Shown: in pieces, positions 1 to 7,992 of the stretch
How positions within the stretch are numbered: position 1 is the first letter of the stretch
Layout of the letters: each line of letters begins with the position of its first letter
Origin: Chitinophagaceae bacterium UBA7600
Lineage (GTDB): Bacteria; Bacteroidota; Bacteroidia; Chitinophagales; Chitinophagaceae
Direction of reading: 5' to 3'
DNA: 33,664 nucleotides
Assembly: GCA_002478885.1 (NCBI GenBank)
Contig: DLKC01000050.1
Coordinates: 1 to 33,664 of the forward strand
Notes under the pieces: model-generated
What the model saw: the letters and a program-made list of their open reading frames with translations, nothing else
What the model was told of the DNA's origin: nothing
Database searches by the model: none
Program-made: the position numbers and the translations under genes

Positions 1-30
1 GCCAGTAACTACCGGTGTGTAACTGCTCAT
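1..30 (-). CDS. Possible start of a gene running off the left edge
   Basis: On the minus strand an ATG at 28-30 opens a frame without a stop to the window edge; the ten visible codons read MSSYTPVVTG. It would lie downstream of the 108-800 lipoprotein gene on the same strand with a 77-base gap. Ten codons cannot prove a gene and no family can be named. No clear ribosome binding site is seen, which is common in Bacteroidota. Confidence 0.2.
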   Translation of the reverse strand, partial: MSSYTPVVTG

Positions 31-107
31 GATCGATCAAAAACCAAAGGTGCACAAAAACCCGGTCAGCCAGGCAATCAAAAAACTAAAGGATAGAAGC
101 CCACCGG

Positions 108-800
108 TTACTTGCCCGGCACGCGAAAGACAGAAAGGTCTGGCTCAGTAAGAACACCAGCTTCCTTCATGCGCTTTTTTAGTTCTCCGGAATTGATCAC
201 ATTCTTGGCTTTCTCAATGTCGTCTGTGGCGAACATAACATTGATGATCAGCGGATCATCGGCATTTGTCGAAATGGCGCGTAGCTCGAGTTGGGCCTCT
301 GCCCGAATCACTTCGTCTTCATCAAAGATCTTTTTCCAGCGCTCATAACTTTCTACCCGGTGAGTAACTCCCAGCCTGTACACTTTGTTAGTCGGGTTTG
401 TAGCACGGTACCGCACATCGAAGTATTGGTATTTAGGCTCACCCAACACACCGGCATTCCGCATTACTTCTTTCAGTTTGTCTGAGGTGAAGTTGTTTTT
501 TGCGTCTTCATGACTTTTGGTGAGCTCAAAAACGGTAATCAAATTAGGATCGTCAGGACTGGCGTAGATGCTCAGTCTGGAGGCAGGCTCAGATGCATCG
601 GTGTAGGCCTTTAACCAGGAATCAAAATCTTTAACTGAATGCGTCACAGCAACGGCCGTATATCCCGAGTAAGCCGGTAACTGAACAGAATCAAAGGCGG
701 TTTCATCATCTACCTGGGCACCTTGCCTTTTATCACTTGTGCAGGAAACTGCCATCAGTATTGTCCAGACCAGACAAAGTGAATATATCTTTCCTTTCAT
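108..800 (-). CDS. Lipoprotein with two tandem dimeric alpha/beta-barrel-like domains
   Basis: The 230-residue product starts with a lipoprotein signal peptide (hydrophobic LCLVWTILMAV, then lipobox-like AVSC with Cys20), so it is probably anchored in a membrane facing the periplasm. After it come two similar units, about 48-131 and 141-226. Each opens with a VTH..  strand, then an aromatic-rich helix with W (DSWLKAYTD; ERWKKIFDE), a DDPxLI strand, and a LK..M..AGVL.EP segment. This internal duplication resembles ABM/dimeric alpha-beta barrel proteins, where two units pack into one barrel. No catalytic residues can be assigned and its role is unknown. It diverges from the AHSA1 gene across an 87-122-base gap. 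The fold call is an inference from pattern. Confidence 0.75.
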   Translation of the reverse strand: MKGKIYSLCLVWTILMAVSCTSDKRQGAQVDDETAFDSVQLPAYSGYTAVAVTHSVKDFDSWLKAYTDASEPASRLSIYASPDDPNLITVFELTKSHEDAKNNFTSDKLKEVMRNAGVLGEPKYQYFDVRYRATNPTNKVYRLGVTHRVESYERWKKIFDEDEVIRAEAQLELRAISTNADDPLIINVMFATDDIEKAKNVINSGELKKRMKEAGVLTEPDLSVFRVPGK

Positions 801-838
801 AGCCGGGTGGGTATATTAGTAGGATAAGATACGAAAAA

Positions 839-866
839 TTGACAGGCTGTCAACATTGACTGTCAA
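839..866. promoter_or_regulatory. Paired TTGAC/GTCAA palindromes, candidate operator
   Basis: TTGACAGGCTGTCAA (839-853) is a perfect 7-1-7 inverted repeat. It is followed at 856-866 by TTGACTGTCAA, a perfect 5-1-5 inverted repeat with the same TTGAC/GTCAA arms. They lie in the divergent gap between the lipoprotein gene and the AHSA1 gene, just upstream of a good -7 element, and the second palindrome begins where a -33 element would be. That is where a dimeric regulator would bind. The regulator is unknown. Confidence 0.45.
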
Positions 867-881
867 AAGCCGCTCCCTTTG

Positions 882-889
882 TACCTTTG
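882..889 (+). promoter_or_regulatory. Bacteroidota-type -7 element for the AHSA1 gene
   Basis: TACCTTTG matches the Bacteroidota primary-sigma consensus TAnnTTTG exactly. A TTG at 856-858, about 23 bases upstream, could act as the -33 element. Transcription would begin near 895, so the in-frame TTG at 887, which lies inside this element, cannot be the start codon. That favours the ATG at 923. Confidence 0.5.
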
Positions 890-922
890 ATAAAGCACAT
901 CGATCTCACCAGCCAAACGCAC

Positions 923-1300
923 ATGAAAGAGTACAAGAAATACTACATCATACCAGCAACCCCCGACGAAGTATATAAGGCACTTACCATTCCCACTACC
1001 ATGGAGTTATGGACAGGTGAACCTGCTGAGATGTCGGAGGTTCCGGGATCCGAATTTTCAATGTGGGACGGGAGTATTGTTGGTAAGAATATCTCCTTTG
1101 AACCAGGCAGCAAAATTGTTCAGCAATGGTACTTTGGCGATCAGCCGGCCGAATCGATTGTTTCCATCATCCTCCACCCACATAAGCAAGGGACATCAGT
1201 CGAGTTAGTGCATACAAATATCCCGGATGATGATTTCGCAGACATTGCGGAGGGTTGGGACCAAACTTATTTTGCAGCCCTACAAGATTTTTACTCCTGA
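923..1300 (+). CDS. AHSA1/SRPBCC (START-like) domain protein
   Basis: The 125-residue product is a single compact domain. It opens MKEYKKYYIIPATPDEVYKALTIP, where a beta strand followed by PxxEVYxAL and a W at 'MELWTGEP' are typical of the AHSA1-like branch of the SRPBCC superfamily. The end, 'AEGWDQTYFAALQDF', is the usual long C-terminal helix with GW. Such proteins bind hydrophobic ligands or act as small stress or chaperone-like proteins; no ligand can be read here. The frame is open from a TTG at 887, but that codon lies within the promoter element and the ATG at 923 starts the domain properly. No signal peptide, so cytoplasmic. Confidence 0.8.
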   Translation: MKEYKKYYIIPATPDEVYKALTIPTTMELWTGEPAEMSEVPGSEFSMWDGSIVGKNISFEPGSKIVQQWYFGDQPAESIVSIILHPHKQGTSVELVHTNIPDDDFADIAEGWDQTYFAALQDFYS

Positions 1301-1458
1301 CATAAAGTTTCACTTTAAGTAATTCAACCTGATTTCAGGGGTCGAAAATTCATTTTCACGGAAAACATTACCTATCTGTTGTTCACGTATTAATTGTGGT
1401 ATTACCCCTTGAACCACAGGGGTTTGATTTACGTTATTTGTATCAACCACTACGTCCT

Positions 1459-1656
1459 ATGAAAACGATGAGCAAACTTGCCATCCTGGAGTCCCTCGAT
1501 GCGATGGACAGCGTCCAGATGGAGAAGGTCCTGCAGTACATCAAGGGCATTCTCAGGCAACAGGGTACCGTCGACAGTATTCGTTTCCGCCAACAGGCCA
1601 TGGAACAAATCCGTAAGGCCCTGGTCGCGGAAAAGAATGAAAAGGTGAAAGTCTGA
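1459..1656 (+). CDS. Small hypothetical protein, 65 residues
   Basis: The product begins MKTMSKLAILESLDAMD and is mostly helical and charged: a LDAMDSVQMEKVLQYIKGIL helix, then a basic C-terminal helix ending EKNEKVKV. The frame extends upstream to a GTG at 1396, but that stretch contains a GC-rich inverted repeat (ACCCCT/AGGGGT, about 1403-1422) and looks like leader. The ATG at 1459 or 1468 is the likely start. It has no signal peptide or membrane segment. The size and helix pattern would suit a small DNA-binding or antitoxin-like protein, but no toxin lies next to it and I cannot name a family. A terminator hairpin follows at 1680. Confidence 0.6.
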   Translation: MKTMSKLAILESLDAMDSVQMEKVLQYIKGILRQQGTVDSIRFRQQAMEQIRKALVAEKNEKVKV

Positions 1657-1679
1657 TTTCACTGCGGTAACCTTAGAAA

Positions 1680-1711
1680 CAGGCCAGCCGACAGGCCTGA
1701 AAGGTTTTTTT
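1680..1711 (+). terminator. Intrinsic terminator after the 65-residue gene
   Basis: CAGGCC (1680-1685) pairs with GGCCTG (1694-1699) around an eight-base loop, followed after AAAGG by seven T residues (1705-1711). It sits 24 bases past the stop of the plus-strand small gene and just before the stop of the convergent 46-residue gene. Confidence 0.6.
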
Positions 1712-1736
1712 GCCCCTCTTCAAAACGACATTTGCC

Positions 1737-1877
1737 CTAACAACCCAGATTTTTCTTCAGGTTGCGTTCTGGTAACCCACCAAAATCAAGGGTCTTTTCC
1801 TCGGTGGAATCCTCCCGCTTCTTTGCAGGTATTTTTGCCTTAGGCTTTGGCCTTTTCTTCTTTGTTTCTTCCTTCAT
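1737..1877 (-). CDS. Tiny basic protein, 46 residues, C-terminus ERNLKKNLGC
   Basis: The minus-strand frame from ATG 1875-1877 to a TAG at 1737-1739 encodes MKEETKKKRPKPKAKIPAKK, then a short acidic stretch (REDSTEEK) and a C-terminal box with DFGGLPERNLKKNLGC. The first half is almost purely Lys, Pro and Ala. The final G-G-L-P-x-R-x-L-K-K-N-L-G-C pattern is one I associate with small uncharacterised Bacteroidota proteins; that is memory, not a search. A C-terminal Cys next to the stop is notable. It converges on the 65-residue gene and diverges from feoA. Function unknown. Confidence 0.55.
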   Translation of the reverse strand: MKEETKKKRPKPKAKIPAKKREDSTEEKTLDFGGLPERNLKKNLGC

Positions 1878-1955
1878 ATCCTGGGAATTTTATGGCTCGT
1901 TGTAAAAAGCGCTGTGGATAGGTAATTATTATCCTTACCATTCTATATTCGCCTG

Positions 1956-1972
1956 TTTAAAATTAATCTAAA
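1956..1972. promoter_or_regulatory. Candidate metalloregulator box before feoA
   Basis: TTTAAAATTAATCTAAA is an imperfect palindrome (TTTA and TAAA arms, 12 of 17 positions symmetric) ending five bases before the feoA start. feoAB operons are usually iron-repressed by Fur or DtxR-family proteins, and A/T-rich TTTA...TAAA boxes would fit a DtxR-type site. A Fur-family gene lies 8 kb away in this window, but no link can be shown. AT-rich DNA gives such palindromes by chance, hence the low confidence. Confidence 0.25.
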
Positions 1973-1977
1973 TAAGG

Positions 1978-2211
1978 TTGGACACCACACCCAAAACGGT
2001 TGCCATGATGAAAGCGGGCGAATCCGCGGTAATTTCGGGCTTCACGGATGAGCAATTGTCCATTAAGTTGCTTGAAATGGGATTCCTGCCAGGCACACCC
2101 ATACGGTTTAATTTTTCCGCCCCATTTGGTGATCCCATTTGTGTTAACCTGTCGGGCATGGATATTTCCCTCCGGCTGGATGAAGCAGCCACGATTTCTA
2201 TTCTTGATTAA
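1978..2211 (+). CDS. feoA: FeoA, ferrous iron transport accessory protein
   Basis: A 77-residue SH3-like protein: MDTTPKTVAMMKAGESAV, then ISGFTDEQLSIKLLEMGFLPG, the FeoA hallmark (helix, then LxEMGxxPG), then APFGDPICVNLSGMDISLRLDEAATI, matching the family's GDPI...G..LSLR..EA.xI. FeoA is a cytoplasmic partner of FeoB in Fe(II) uptake. The start is a TTG at 1978: the ATG pair at 2005/2008 would remove the 'KTVAMMKAGES' segment, which corresponds to the usual N-terminal strand. Length is normal for the family. Its TAA abuts the feoB ATG with no gap, so the two are co-translated. Confidence 0.9.
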   Translation: MDTTPKTVAMMKAGESAVISGFTDEQLSIKLLEMGFLPGTPIRFNFSAPFGDPICVNLSGMDISLRLDEAATISILD

Positions 2212-4326
2212 ATGGCACAGCCGCGGAAACTCAAGATCGCCCTCGTAGGCAAACCCAATGCGGGGAAATCCTCGCTGTTCAACCGACTTACCGGATTGAA
2301 CCAAAAGATTGGGAATTTTCCGGGGATTACAGTCGACAAGCGGGTTGGATTTTGTCAACTGAATGAAACCACTTCTGCAGAGATCATTGATTTGCCCGGC
2401 ATCTATAGTTTATACCCGAGAACACTGGATGAAAAGATTGTAGTCGATGTGCTCACTGACAAAAAAGGTGAGAATTATCCAGACCTCGTCGCAGTCATTG
2501 CAGACGCGACCAACCTCAAGAATTGTTTGTTGCTGCTTACCCAGCTGATGGACCTGGGGCATCCGGTTATTCTTGCACTGAACATGATGGACCTCGCTGC
2601 GAAGTCAGGGCTGGGATTGGATATCAAGAAGCTTGCCAGCCAACTCGATGTGCCGGTAGTCATGATCAACGCAAGACAAGGACTTGGTGTGGAGGACTTC
2701 AAGAAGCAACTTCTTAAGGTGGGTCATGCTTCCGACAAAAAAGTATTCCAACCCGAGTCAGGCGTCGTAGCGGCATTGGATGAAATCCGAAAACACTTTG
2801 GGCTGGCCACCGAGTATGAAGCATTTCAATACTTGCAGCAACCGGACAACCTTCCTTTTCTTAAACCAGAAGATCGCACGTACCTCAGGGAAGTAGCCAT
2901 TCGCCATCAATTTTTCCCTCATAAATACCAAGGCGCCGAAACGATTCACCGGTATGGATTTATTCAATCGGTGCTGGATGCAGTCATCATCAAATCAGCC
3001 CGTCAGGACTGGAAAGGTGTGTCCAACGGAATCGATCGCGTGCTCACGCATCGGGTTTGGGGATACCTTATTTTCTTTACCGTTCTGTTCCTCATTTTCC
3101 AATCGGTATTTGCATTGGCCCAAATTCCCATGGATGCCATCGACCGTGGCTTTGCAGGGTTGAGCACTTACCTGAGCAAGCGGCTCCCGGAAGGCCCTTT
3201 GTTTGAATTGTTCCACAGCGGAATTGTGCCTGGCATCGGTGGAATCATCATTTTCATACCCCAAATCGCCATTTTGTTTGCCTTCATTGCCATTTTGGAG
3301 GAATCCGGATATATGTCGCGTGTTGTTTTTCTGATGGACAAAGTGATGCGTACGGTAGGCATGAGTGGCCGCAGCGTTGTTCCGTTAATGTCAGGACTTG
3401 CTTGCGCGATACCTGCCATCATGGCTACCCGCACTATCGACAACTGGAAAGATCGCCTCATTACCATATTCGTTACTCCTTTAATGAGTTGCTCGGCAAG
3501 ATTGCCGGTGTTTACCATTCTTGTGGCATTGATCGTTCCGCACAGGCAGGTGCTCGGACTTATCAGTTTGCAGGGAGTAGCATTGATGGGGCTGTATGTA
3601 ATCGGGTTTGTCATGGCGCTGTTGTCGGCTTTGCTGATGAAGGCCATTGTAAAGTCCACTGAACGCAGCTACCTCATCATGGAGATGCCTACCTACCGGA
3701 TGCCCAAGTGGTCTAATGTGGGATTGACCATTCTGGAAAAGACCAAAACATTCGTATTGCAGGCAGGAAAGATTATCATCGCGATATCGATTATCCTCTG
3801 GGTGCTGGCAAGTTACGGCCCCAAAGAAGTCATGGAACAGGCACGTCAGGTAGTGAAGGAACAAACGAAGGACCTGAACCTTTCAGAAAACGAATTTGAA
3901 AATCGCGTAGCCGCCTATAAGCTGGAGCATTCATACGCGGGCACCATAGGCAAAGCCATGGAACCCGCCATTCGTCCATTGGGTTTTGACTGGAAAATCG
4001 GAATTGCCCTCGTCACTTCTTTTGCTGCCCGCGAAGTGTTTGTGAGTACTATCGCTACCATCTACAGCCTGGGCAGCAATGATGATAGTGCCACCATCAA
4101 GGATAGGATGAAGGATGAAATCAACCCTGAAACAGGTGGTCCCCGATATACGCCCGCGGTCGGATTTTCGCTACTCGTATTTTATCTCTTTGCCATGCAG
4201 TGTATGAGTACATTGGCGGTTGTCTATCGGGAAACCAAAGGATGGAAATGGCCGCTCTTGCAATTGGCTTATATGACTGTCCTGGCATATACTTCGGCAC
4301 TTATTGTCTATCAGGTCCTCTCCTGA
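2212..4326 (+). CDS. feoB: FeoB, GTPase-gated ferrous iron permease
   Basis: The 704-residue protein has a complete N-terminal G domain: G1 GKPNAGKS (13-20), G2 PGITVDK with Thr40, G3 DLPG (60-63), G4 NMMD (124-127) and a G5-like NAR (about 153). A helical spacer follows, and from about 280 a polytopic membrane region with two Gate domains. These include GIGGIIIFIPQIAILF, SGLACAIPAIMATRT (conserved Cys) and TPLMSCSARLPVFTIL (second conserved Cys), typical of FeoB pores. It imports Fe(II) across the inner membrane. Length is slightly short of Proteobacterial FeoB (about 770) but normal here. It directly follows feoA and is 29 bases upstream of the HEAT/cyclophilin gene. No defect is seen. Confidence 0.97.
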   Translation: MAQPRKLKIALVGKPNAGKSSLFNRLTGLNQKIGNFPGITVDKRVGFCQLNETTSAEIIDLPGIYSLYPRTLDEKIVVDVLTDKKGENYPDLVAVIADATNLKNCLLLLTQLMDLGHPVILALNMMDLAAKSGLGLDIKKLASQLDVPVVMINARQGLGVEDFKKQLLKVGHASDKKVFQPESGVVAALDEIRKHFGLATEYEAFQYLQQPDNLPFLKPEDRTYLREVAIRHQFFPHKYQGAETIHRYGFIQSVLDAVIIKSARQDWKGVSNGIDRVLTHRVWGYLIFFTVLFLIFQSVFALAQIPMDAIDRGFAGLSTYLSKRLPEGPLFELFHSGIVPGIGGIIIFIPQIAILFAFIAILEESGYMSRVVFLMDKVMRTVGMSGRSVVPLMSGLACAIPAIMATRTIDNWKDRLITIFVTPLMSCSARLPVFTILVALIVPHRQVLGLISLQGVALMGLYVIGFVMALLSALLMKAIVKSTERSYLIMEMPTYRMPKWSNVGLTILEKTKTFVLQAGKIIIAISIILWVLASYGPKEVMEQARQVVKEQTKDLNLSENEFENRVAAYKLEHSYAGTIGKAMEPAIRPLGFDWKIGIALVTSFAAREVFVSTIATIYSLGSNDDSATIKDRMKDEINPETGGPRYTPAVGFSLLVFYLFAMQCMSTLAVVYRETKGWKWPLLQLAYMTVLAYTSALIVYQVLS

Positions 4327-4355
4327 TTCTTCCTATCTTTCGAAAAAGATATGCG

Positions 4356-6275
4356 ATGCGTTACGCTTCATGGATTCTGCTATTGACGGTATGGGTGGGA
4401 TGCACACCGCCCAACAATAAATTTCATGACGAACGCATCCGCGAAATCTATGACCTGAAGGATCGTCGGAGTACGGATACCCTCCTTGTATTACTCGGTG
4501 ATATCAGTGCCCAGATCCGGAACGAGGCGGCGATGGCCCTTGCTTCGGTACAGGATTCCCTGGCCAGCAATCGCCTGGGAACAGCATTGCTGGAGGATCC
4601 TGATGAAGCGGTGAGGGTTAATGCTGCTTTTGCACTGGGGCAGACCGGCGGCTACCAGGCTGTAAATGCGCTCTTGCCGGCCTTAACCACCAGTCCTCCG
4701 CACGTGAACCGGGAGGTACTTGAGGCCTTGGGTAAGTCCGTTTCCAAGTCAGATTTGGGCATTTTACTTTCATTTGAGGCCAAAGACACCCTCTTGCAGG
4801 AAGGCCTGGCCTGGGCATTCTACAGGCTCACGCTCCGGAAAATGGCCGACAGCACGGTGACGGCAAGAATGGCAGAATACCTTCTTCCAGCATATTCCTA
4901 TCAAACCAGGTTGGCTGCTGCTCACTACTTTAGCCGAACACAGCAATTGCAGGGAAAGGGGTATGAGGAAAACCTCATCGCTGCCGCCAAAGGAGATACC
5001 CGAAGCGAAGTAAGAATGGCGGCTATCAACGGGTTTCGTTCACTCGCACCCGAGCGCTCCGTAGAGATCTTGCGCTGGATTTTCAAAGCGTCAGCAGATC
5101 CGCGCATCAGGATTAGCGCGGTACGTGTTTGTCAGAACTATCCATTGAAAGATTGCTTCCCCCTGGTATATGATGGACTCGTTGATTCGGTTGAGCTGGT
5201 GGCTGTGGCAGCATCAGAGGTTATCATTCAGCGTATGGATGCTTCGTTGTACGACAATCTGAGAGATGCCCCCATCAAGACATCATTCCGGACCAAAGCC
5301 AATCTGTTGGCTGCCTTCCTGGCTACTTCATCAGATCAAATGATTTGGCAAAAGGCAGAGGTTCAGTATCAGCAAAGTGCAGGTTATGAAAAGGCCGCAA
5401 TCGCCAATGCCATAGGAAAGTCTGGAAAGCCATTCTATCGAAAAGCATTTGAGTTGCTCTCACGCGAAGCCATGAATACAAAAGAGCTTCCGGTTGTTCA
5501 AACCGCGGTAGCTTCAGCACTGACGCAACTAAACAGAAATGCACATGCGGAGATTCCCAACCGGGAATTTGCAAGTATATATCAACAATTGATTACAGGG
5601 GGTGATCTTGCTGCAGCCGGAATAGCTGCTTCTGCCTTGTCGGATCCGGCACTCGATTTTAGAAAGGATATTTCAGATGTCTCTTTCCTCGAAAAGGCCC
5701 GTCAGCGATTCACCCTGCCCAAAGACCTTGAAATGTTGCAACCGATAGAGATAGCGCTCGCTTATCTGGCAGGAAAGGAGAAGCCTACGCTAATCAAAAA
5801 CACTTACAACCACCCTATTGACTGGAAGTTGATCGGCTCCATTCAACAGGATCAGCAAATGGAGATTAAAACCAGCCGGGGAACGATCGTGGTCGTGCTA
5901 TATGTGGAGGAGTCGCCAGGTGCTGTATCGAATTTTGTTGCGCTGGCTGATCAACACTACTTCGACAAACGGTTTGTTCACCGGGTGGTCCCTAATTTTG
6001 TAGTGCAAACCGGTTGTAACCGTGGCGACGGCTATGGCAGCGAGGATTATAGCATCCGGTCGGAGTTTTCGCGCCGAAGGTATACCACAGGGTCGCTGGG
6101 AATGGCTTCTGCCGGCAAGGATACAGAGGGAACCCAGTGGTTTATTGCCCATTCACCCACCCCGCACCTCGATGGTGGCTATACCATCTTCGGAGAAGTT
6201 GTGTCCGGGCAGGAAGTGGCCGACAAACTACAGGTTGGCGACATCATTGAATCAATTACTCGTGTAAATAAATAA
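4356..6275 (+). CDS. Lipoprotein with HEAT repeats and a C-terminal cyclophilin domain
   Basis: The 639-residue product starts MRYASWILLLTVWVGC, a lipoprotein signal peptide with Cys16. The frame reads back to 4200 inside feoB, but the ATG at 4356 gives the signal peptide. Residues about 25-480 are alpha-helical HEAT-like repeats (for example DISAQIRNEAAMALASV, DEAVRVNAAFALGQTG, SEVRMAAINGFRSL, PRIRISAVRVCQNY). Residues about 502-635 form a cyclophilin-type peptidyl-prolyl isomerase: FVHRVVPNFVVQTG carries the catalytic Arg, with GSLGMASAG and TQWFIAHSPTPHLDGGYTIFG. It probably folds or scaffolds proteins in the periplasm. It follows feoB by 29 bases and its stop overlaps the purK start (TAATG). 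A HEAT platform fused to a PPIase suggests substrate capture by the repeats. Confidence 0.88.
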   Translation: MRYASWILLLTVWVGCTPPNNKFHDERIREIYDLKDRRSTDTLLVLLGDISAQIRNEAAMALASVQDSLASNRLGTALLEDPDEAVRVNAAFALGQTGGYQAVNALLPALTTSPPHVNREVLEALGKSVSKSDLGILLSFEAKDTLLQEGLAWAFYRLTLRKMADSTVTARMAEYLLPAYSYQTRLAAAHYFSRTQQLQGKGYEENLIAAAKGDTRSEVRMAAINGFRSLAPERSVEILRWIFKASADPRIRISAVRVCQNYPLKDCFPLVYDGLVDSVELVAVAASEVIIQRMDASLYDNLRDAPIKTSFRTKANLLAAFLATSSDQMIWQKAEVQYQQSAGYEKAAIANAIGKSGKPFYRKAFELLSREAMNTKELPVVQTAVASALTQLNRNAHAEIPNREFASIYQQLITGGDLAAAGIAASALSDPALDFRKDISDVSFLEKARQRFTLPKDLEMLQPIEIALAYLAGKEKPTLIKNTYNHPIDWKLIGSIQQDQQMEIKTSRGTIVVVLYVEESPGAVSNFVALADQHYFDKRFVHRVVPNFVVQTGCNRGDGYGSEDYSIRSEFSRRRYTTGSLGMASAGKDTEGTQWFIAHSPTPHLDGGYTIFGEVVSGQEVADKLQVGDIIESITRVNK

Positions 6276-7426
6276 TGCCAGCACCCAAAAATTCACCATT
6301 TTTACTACCCAACCGTATCGGAATGCTGGGGGGCGGCCAATTGGGCAGGATGCTGATTCAGCACGGCCTTAGCTGGAATTTACCGGTGTCGGTACTCGAT
6401 CCGGACCCACAGGCACCGTGCTCCCAGCTGGCTTTATTCACTGTCGGAAAGCTAACCGACTATGAAACGGTGATGCAGTTTGGGGCGAACTGCGATTTGA
6501 TCACCGTAGAGATCGAGAATGTCAGTACCCGGGCTCTTGCAGCGCTTGAAAAATCCGGGAAGCATGTTTTTCCACAGCCGCATCTGTTGGAATTGATTCA
6601 GGACAAGAGCCGGCAGAAACAGTTTTATAAAGATCACCAAATACCAACCGCTGATTTTGTATTGACCACGAATCGTGCGGATGTTTCTCAGTACCAGGAT
6701 TGGCTTCCGGTAGTTCACAAGCTTTCCCGGGAAGGATATGATGGCCGTGGCGTGCAGATTATCCGCACGGTCCAGGACTTGCCGCGCGCCTTTGATGCGC
6801 CCGGCGTGCTGGAGAAGTTAATTCCCTTTGAAAAGGAGATATCTGTCATTGTTGCCCGCAATCATCGGGGAGAGGTAGCATCTTTTCCGGCAGTTGAGAT
6901 GGTATTTCATCCTGAGGCCAATCTGGTTGAATATCTTTTTGCACCAGCGGCCATATCAAATGCCATAGCTACCGAAGCAGACGCATTGGCACGGCGGGTA
7001 ATTGATACGCTGGGGCTGGTAGGGCTGTTGGCTGTTGAGATGTTTGTTACCCGCGAAGGGAAAGTGCTGGTGAATGAAGTTGCGCCAAGGCCCCACAACA
7101 GTGGTCATCATACGATTGAAGCCAACCGCACCTCACAATATGAGCAACACTGGCGTGCTATTTTGAATTTGCAACTTGGTGATACGAAGGCATCGTCGGC
7201 CGCGGCTATGGTTAATTTGCTGGGTGAGGACGGTTATTCCGGTGTGGCGCGCTATGAAGGGTTGGAACAGGTCCTGGCCATGCCTGGTGTTTATGTTCAT
7301 TTGTATGGCAAAACGGTGACCAAGCCCTTCCGGAAGATGGGGCATGTCACTATCGTTGATGATGATATAGCATTACTCCGGAAAAAAGTAGAGGTTGTAA
7401 AATCAACATTGAAAGTAAAATCATGA
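6275..7426 (+). CDS. purK: PurK, N5-carboxyaminoimidazole ribonucleotide synthase
   Basis: The 383-residue ATP-grasp enzyme converts AIR, bicarbonate and ATP to N5-CAIR in de novo purine synthesis. The N-terminal [13 protein letters not shown] and [13 protein letters not shown] are PurK hallmarks. [13 protein letters not shown], the ATP-grasp loop [13 protein letters not shown], and [17 protein letters not shown] with [11 protein letters not shown] are also conserved. Length is usual. Its ATG overlaps the previous stop by one base and its TGA overlaps the purE ATG by four, so translation is coupled on both sides. Confidence 0.97.
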   Translation: MPAPKNSPFLLPNRIGMLGGGQLGRMLIQHGLSWNLPVSVLDPDPQAPCSQLALFTVGKLTDYETVMQFGANCDLITVEIENVSTRALAALEKSGKHVFPQPHLLELIQDKSRQKQFYKDHQIPTADFVLTTNRADVSQYQDWLPVVHKLSREGYDGRGVQIIRTVQDLPRAFDAPGVLEKLIPFEKEISVIVARNHRGEVASFPAVEMVFHPEANLVEYLFAPAAISNAIATEADALARRVIDTLGLVGLLAVEMFVTREGKVLVNEVAPRPHNSGHHTIEANRTSQYEQHWRAILNLQLGDTKASSAAAMVNLLGEDGYSGVARYEGLEQVLAMPGVYVHLYGKTVTKPFRKMGHVTIVDDDIALLRKKVEVVKSTLKVKS

Positions 7427-7932
7427 AGAAGCCAGTGGTAGGTATTATCATGGGAAGTCAGTCGGACTTGCGCATCATGAAAGAAGCGGCTGAATTTCTG
7501 GAAACCGTAAAAGTACCCTTTGAAGTGACCGTGGTATCGGCCCATCGCACGCCTGCCCGACTGGTTGAATATGCAACGAAGGCCCGTGGACGCGGCCTAA
7601 AGGTGATAATTGCCGGTGCAGGCGGAGCTGCCCACCTGCCAGGAATGGTCGCATCCATGACCTCCCTGCCTGTTATTGGGGTGCCCATAAAGTCCTCAAA
7701 TTCCATTGATGGATGGGATTCAGTGCTTTCTATCCTTCAAATGCCTGGTGGTGTGCCAGTGGCTACGGTGGCACTCGACGGCGCAAAGAATGCAGGTATT
7801 TTGGCCGCCCAGATTTTGGGTACTTGCGATGATACGTTGGCGGGCAAGTTGGACAAGTACAAGGAAGAATTGCAGAGCAAGGTTGAAGAGTCAGTGCAGA
7901 ACATTCTCAAAAAAGGGTGGAAGTCATCCTAA
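7423..7932 (+). CDS. purE: PurE, N5-CAIR mutase (class I)
   Basis: The 169-residue protein has [18 protein letters not shown] and [16 protein letters not shown], which form the nucleotide and carboxylate-binding site of class I PurE, then GVPIKSS and [21 protein letters not shown]. It moves the carboxyl group of N5-CAIR to C4 to give CAIR, directly after PurK. Having both PurK and a class I PurE fits the bacterial two-step route. It is the last gene of the run that begins at feoA. No obvious terminator follows. Confidence 0.97.
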   Translation: MKKPVVGIIMGSQSDLRIMKEAAEFLETVKVPFEVTVVSAHRTPARLVEYATKARGRGLKVIIAGAGGAAHLPGMVASMTSLPVIGVPIKSSNSIDGWDSVLSILQMPGGVPVATVALDGAKNAGILAAQILGTCDDTLAGKLDKYKEELQSKVEESVQNILKKGWKSS

Positions 7933-7959
7933 ACTTACATGCGACTTTGAAGGCTCGAA

Positions 7960-7967
7960 TATTTTTG
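7960..7967 (+). promoter_or_regulatory. Possible -7 element for the TerB/LETM1-like gene
   Basis: TATTTTTG matches TAnnTTTG and lies 25 bases before the ATG at 7993. A TTTG occurs at 7946-7949, but the spacing is too short for a -33 element, so this is a weak call. Confidence 0.3.
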
Positions 7968-7992
7968 TATCTTCTGCCCTTGTTATTGGCGC

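Noticed and set aside
1403..1430. ACCCCT/AGGGGT hairpin as a terminator after the AHSA1 gene
   Set aside because: No real T-tract follows and the distance to the stop is over 100 bases; it may be only a leader structure of the small gene.
1963..2358. 131-codon minus-strand frame across feoA/feoB
   Set aside because: Antisense to both Feo genes, which show full family motifs.
3168..3659. 163-codon minus-strand frame in feoB
   Set aside because: Shadow of the FeoB membrane region; codon pattern belongs to the plus strand.
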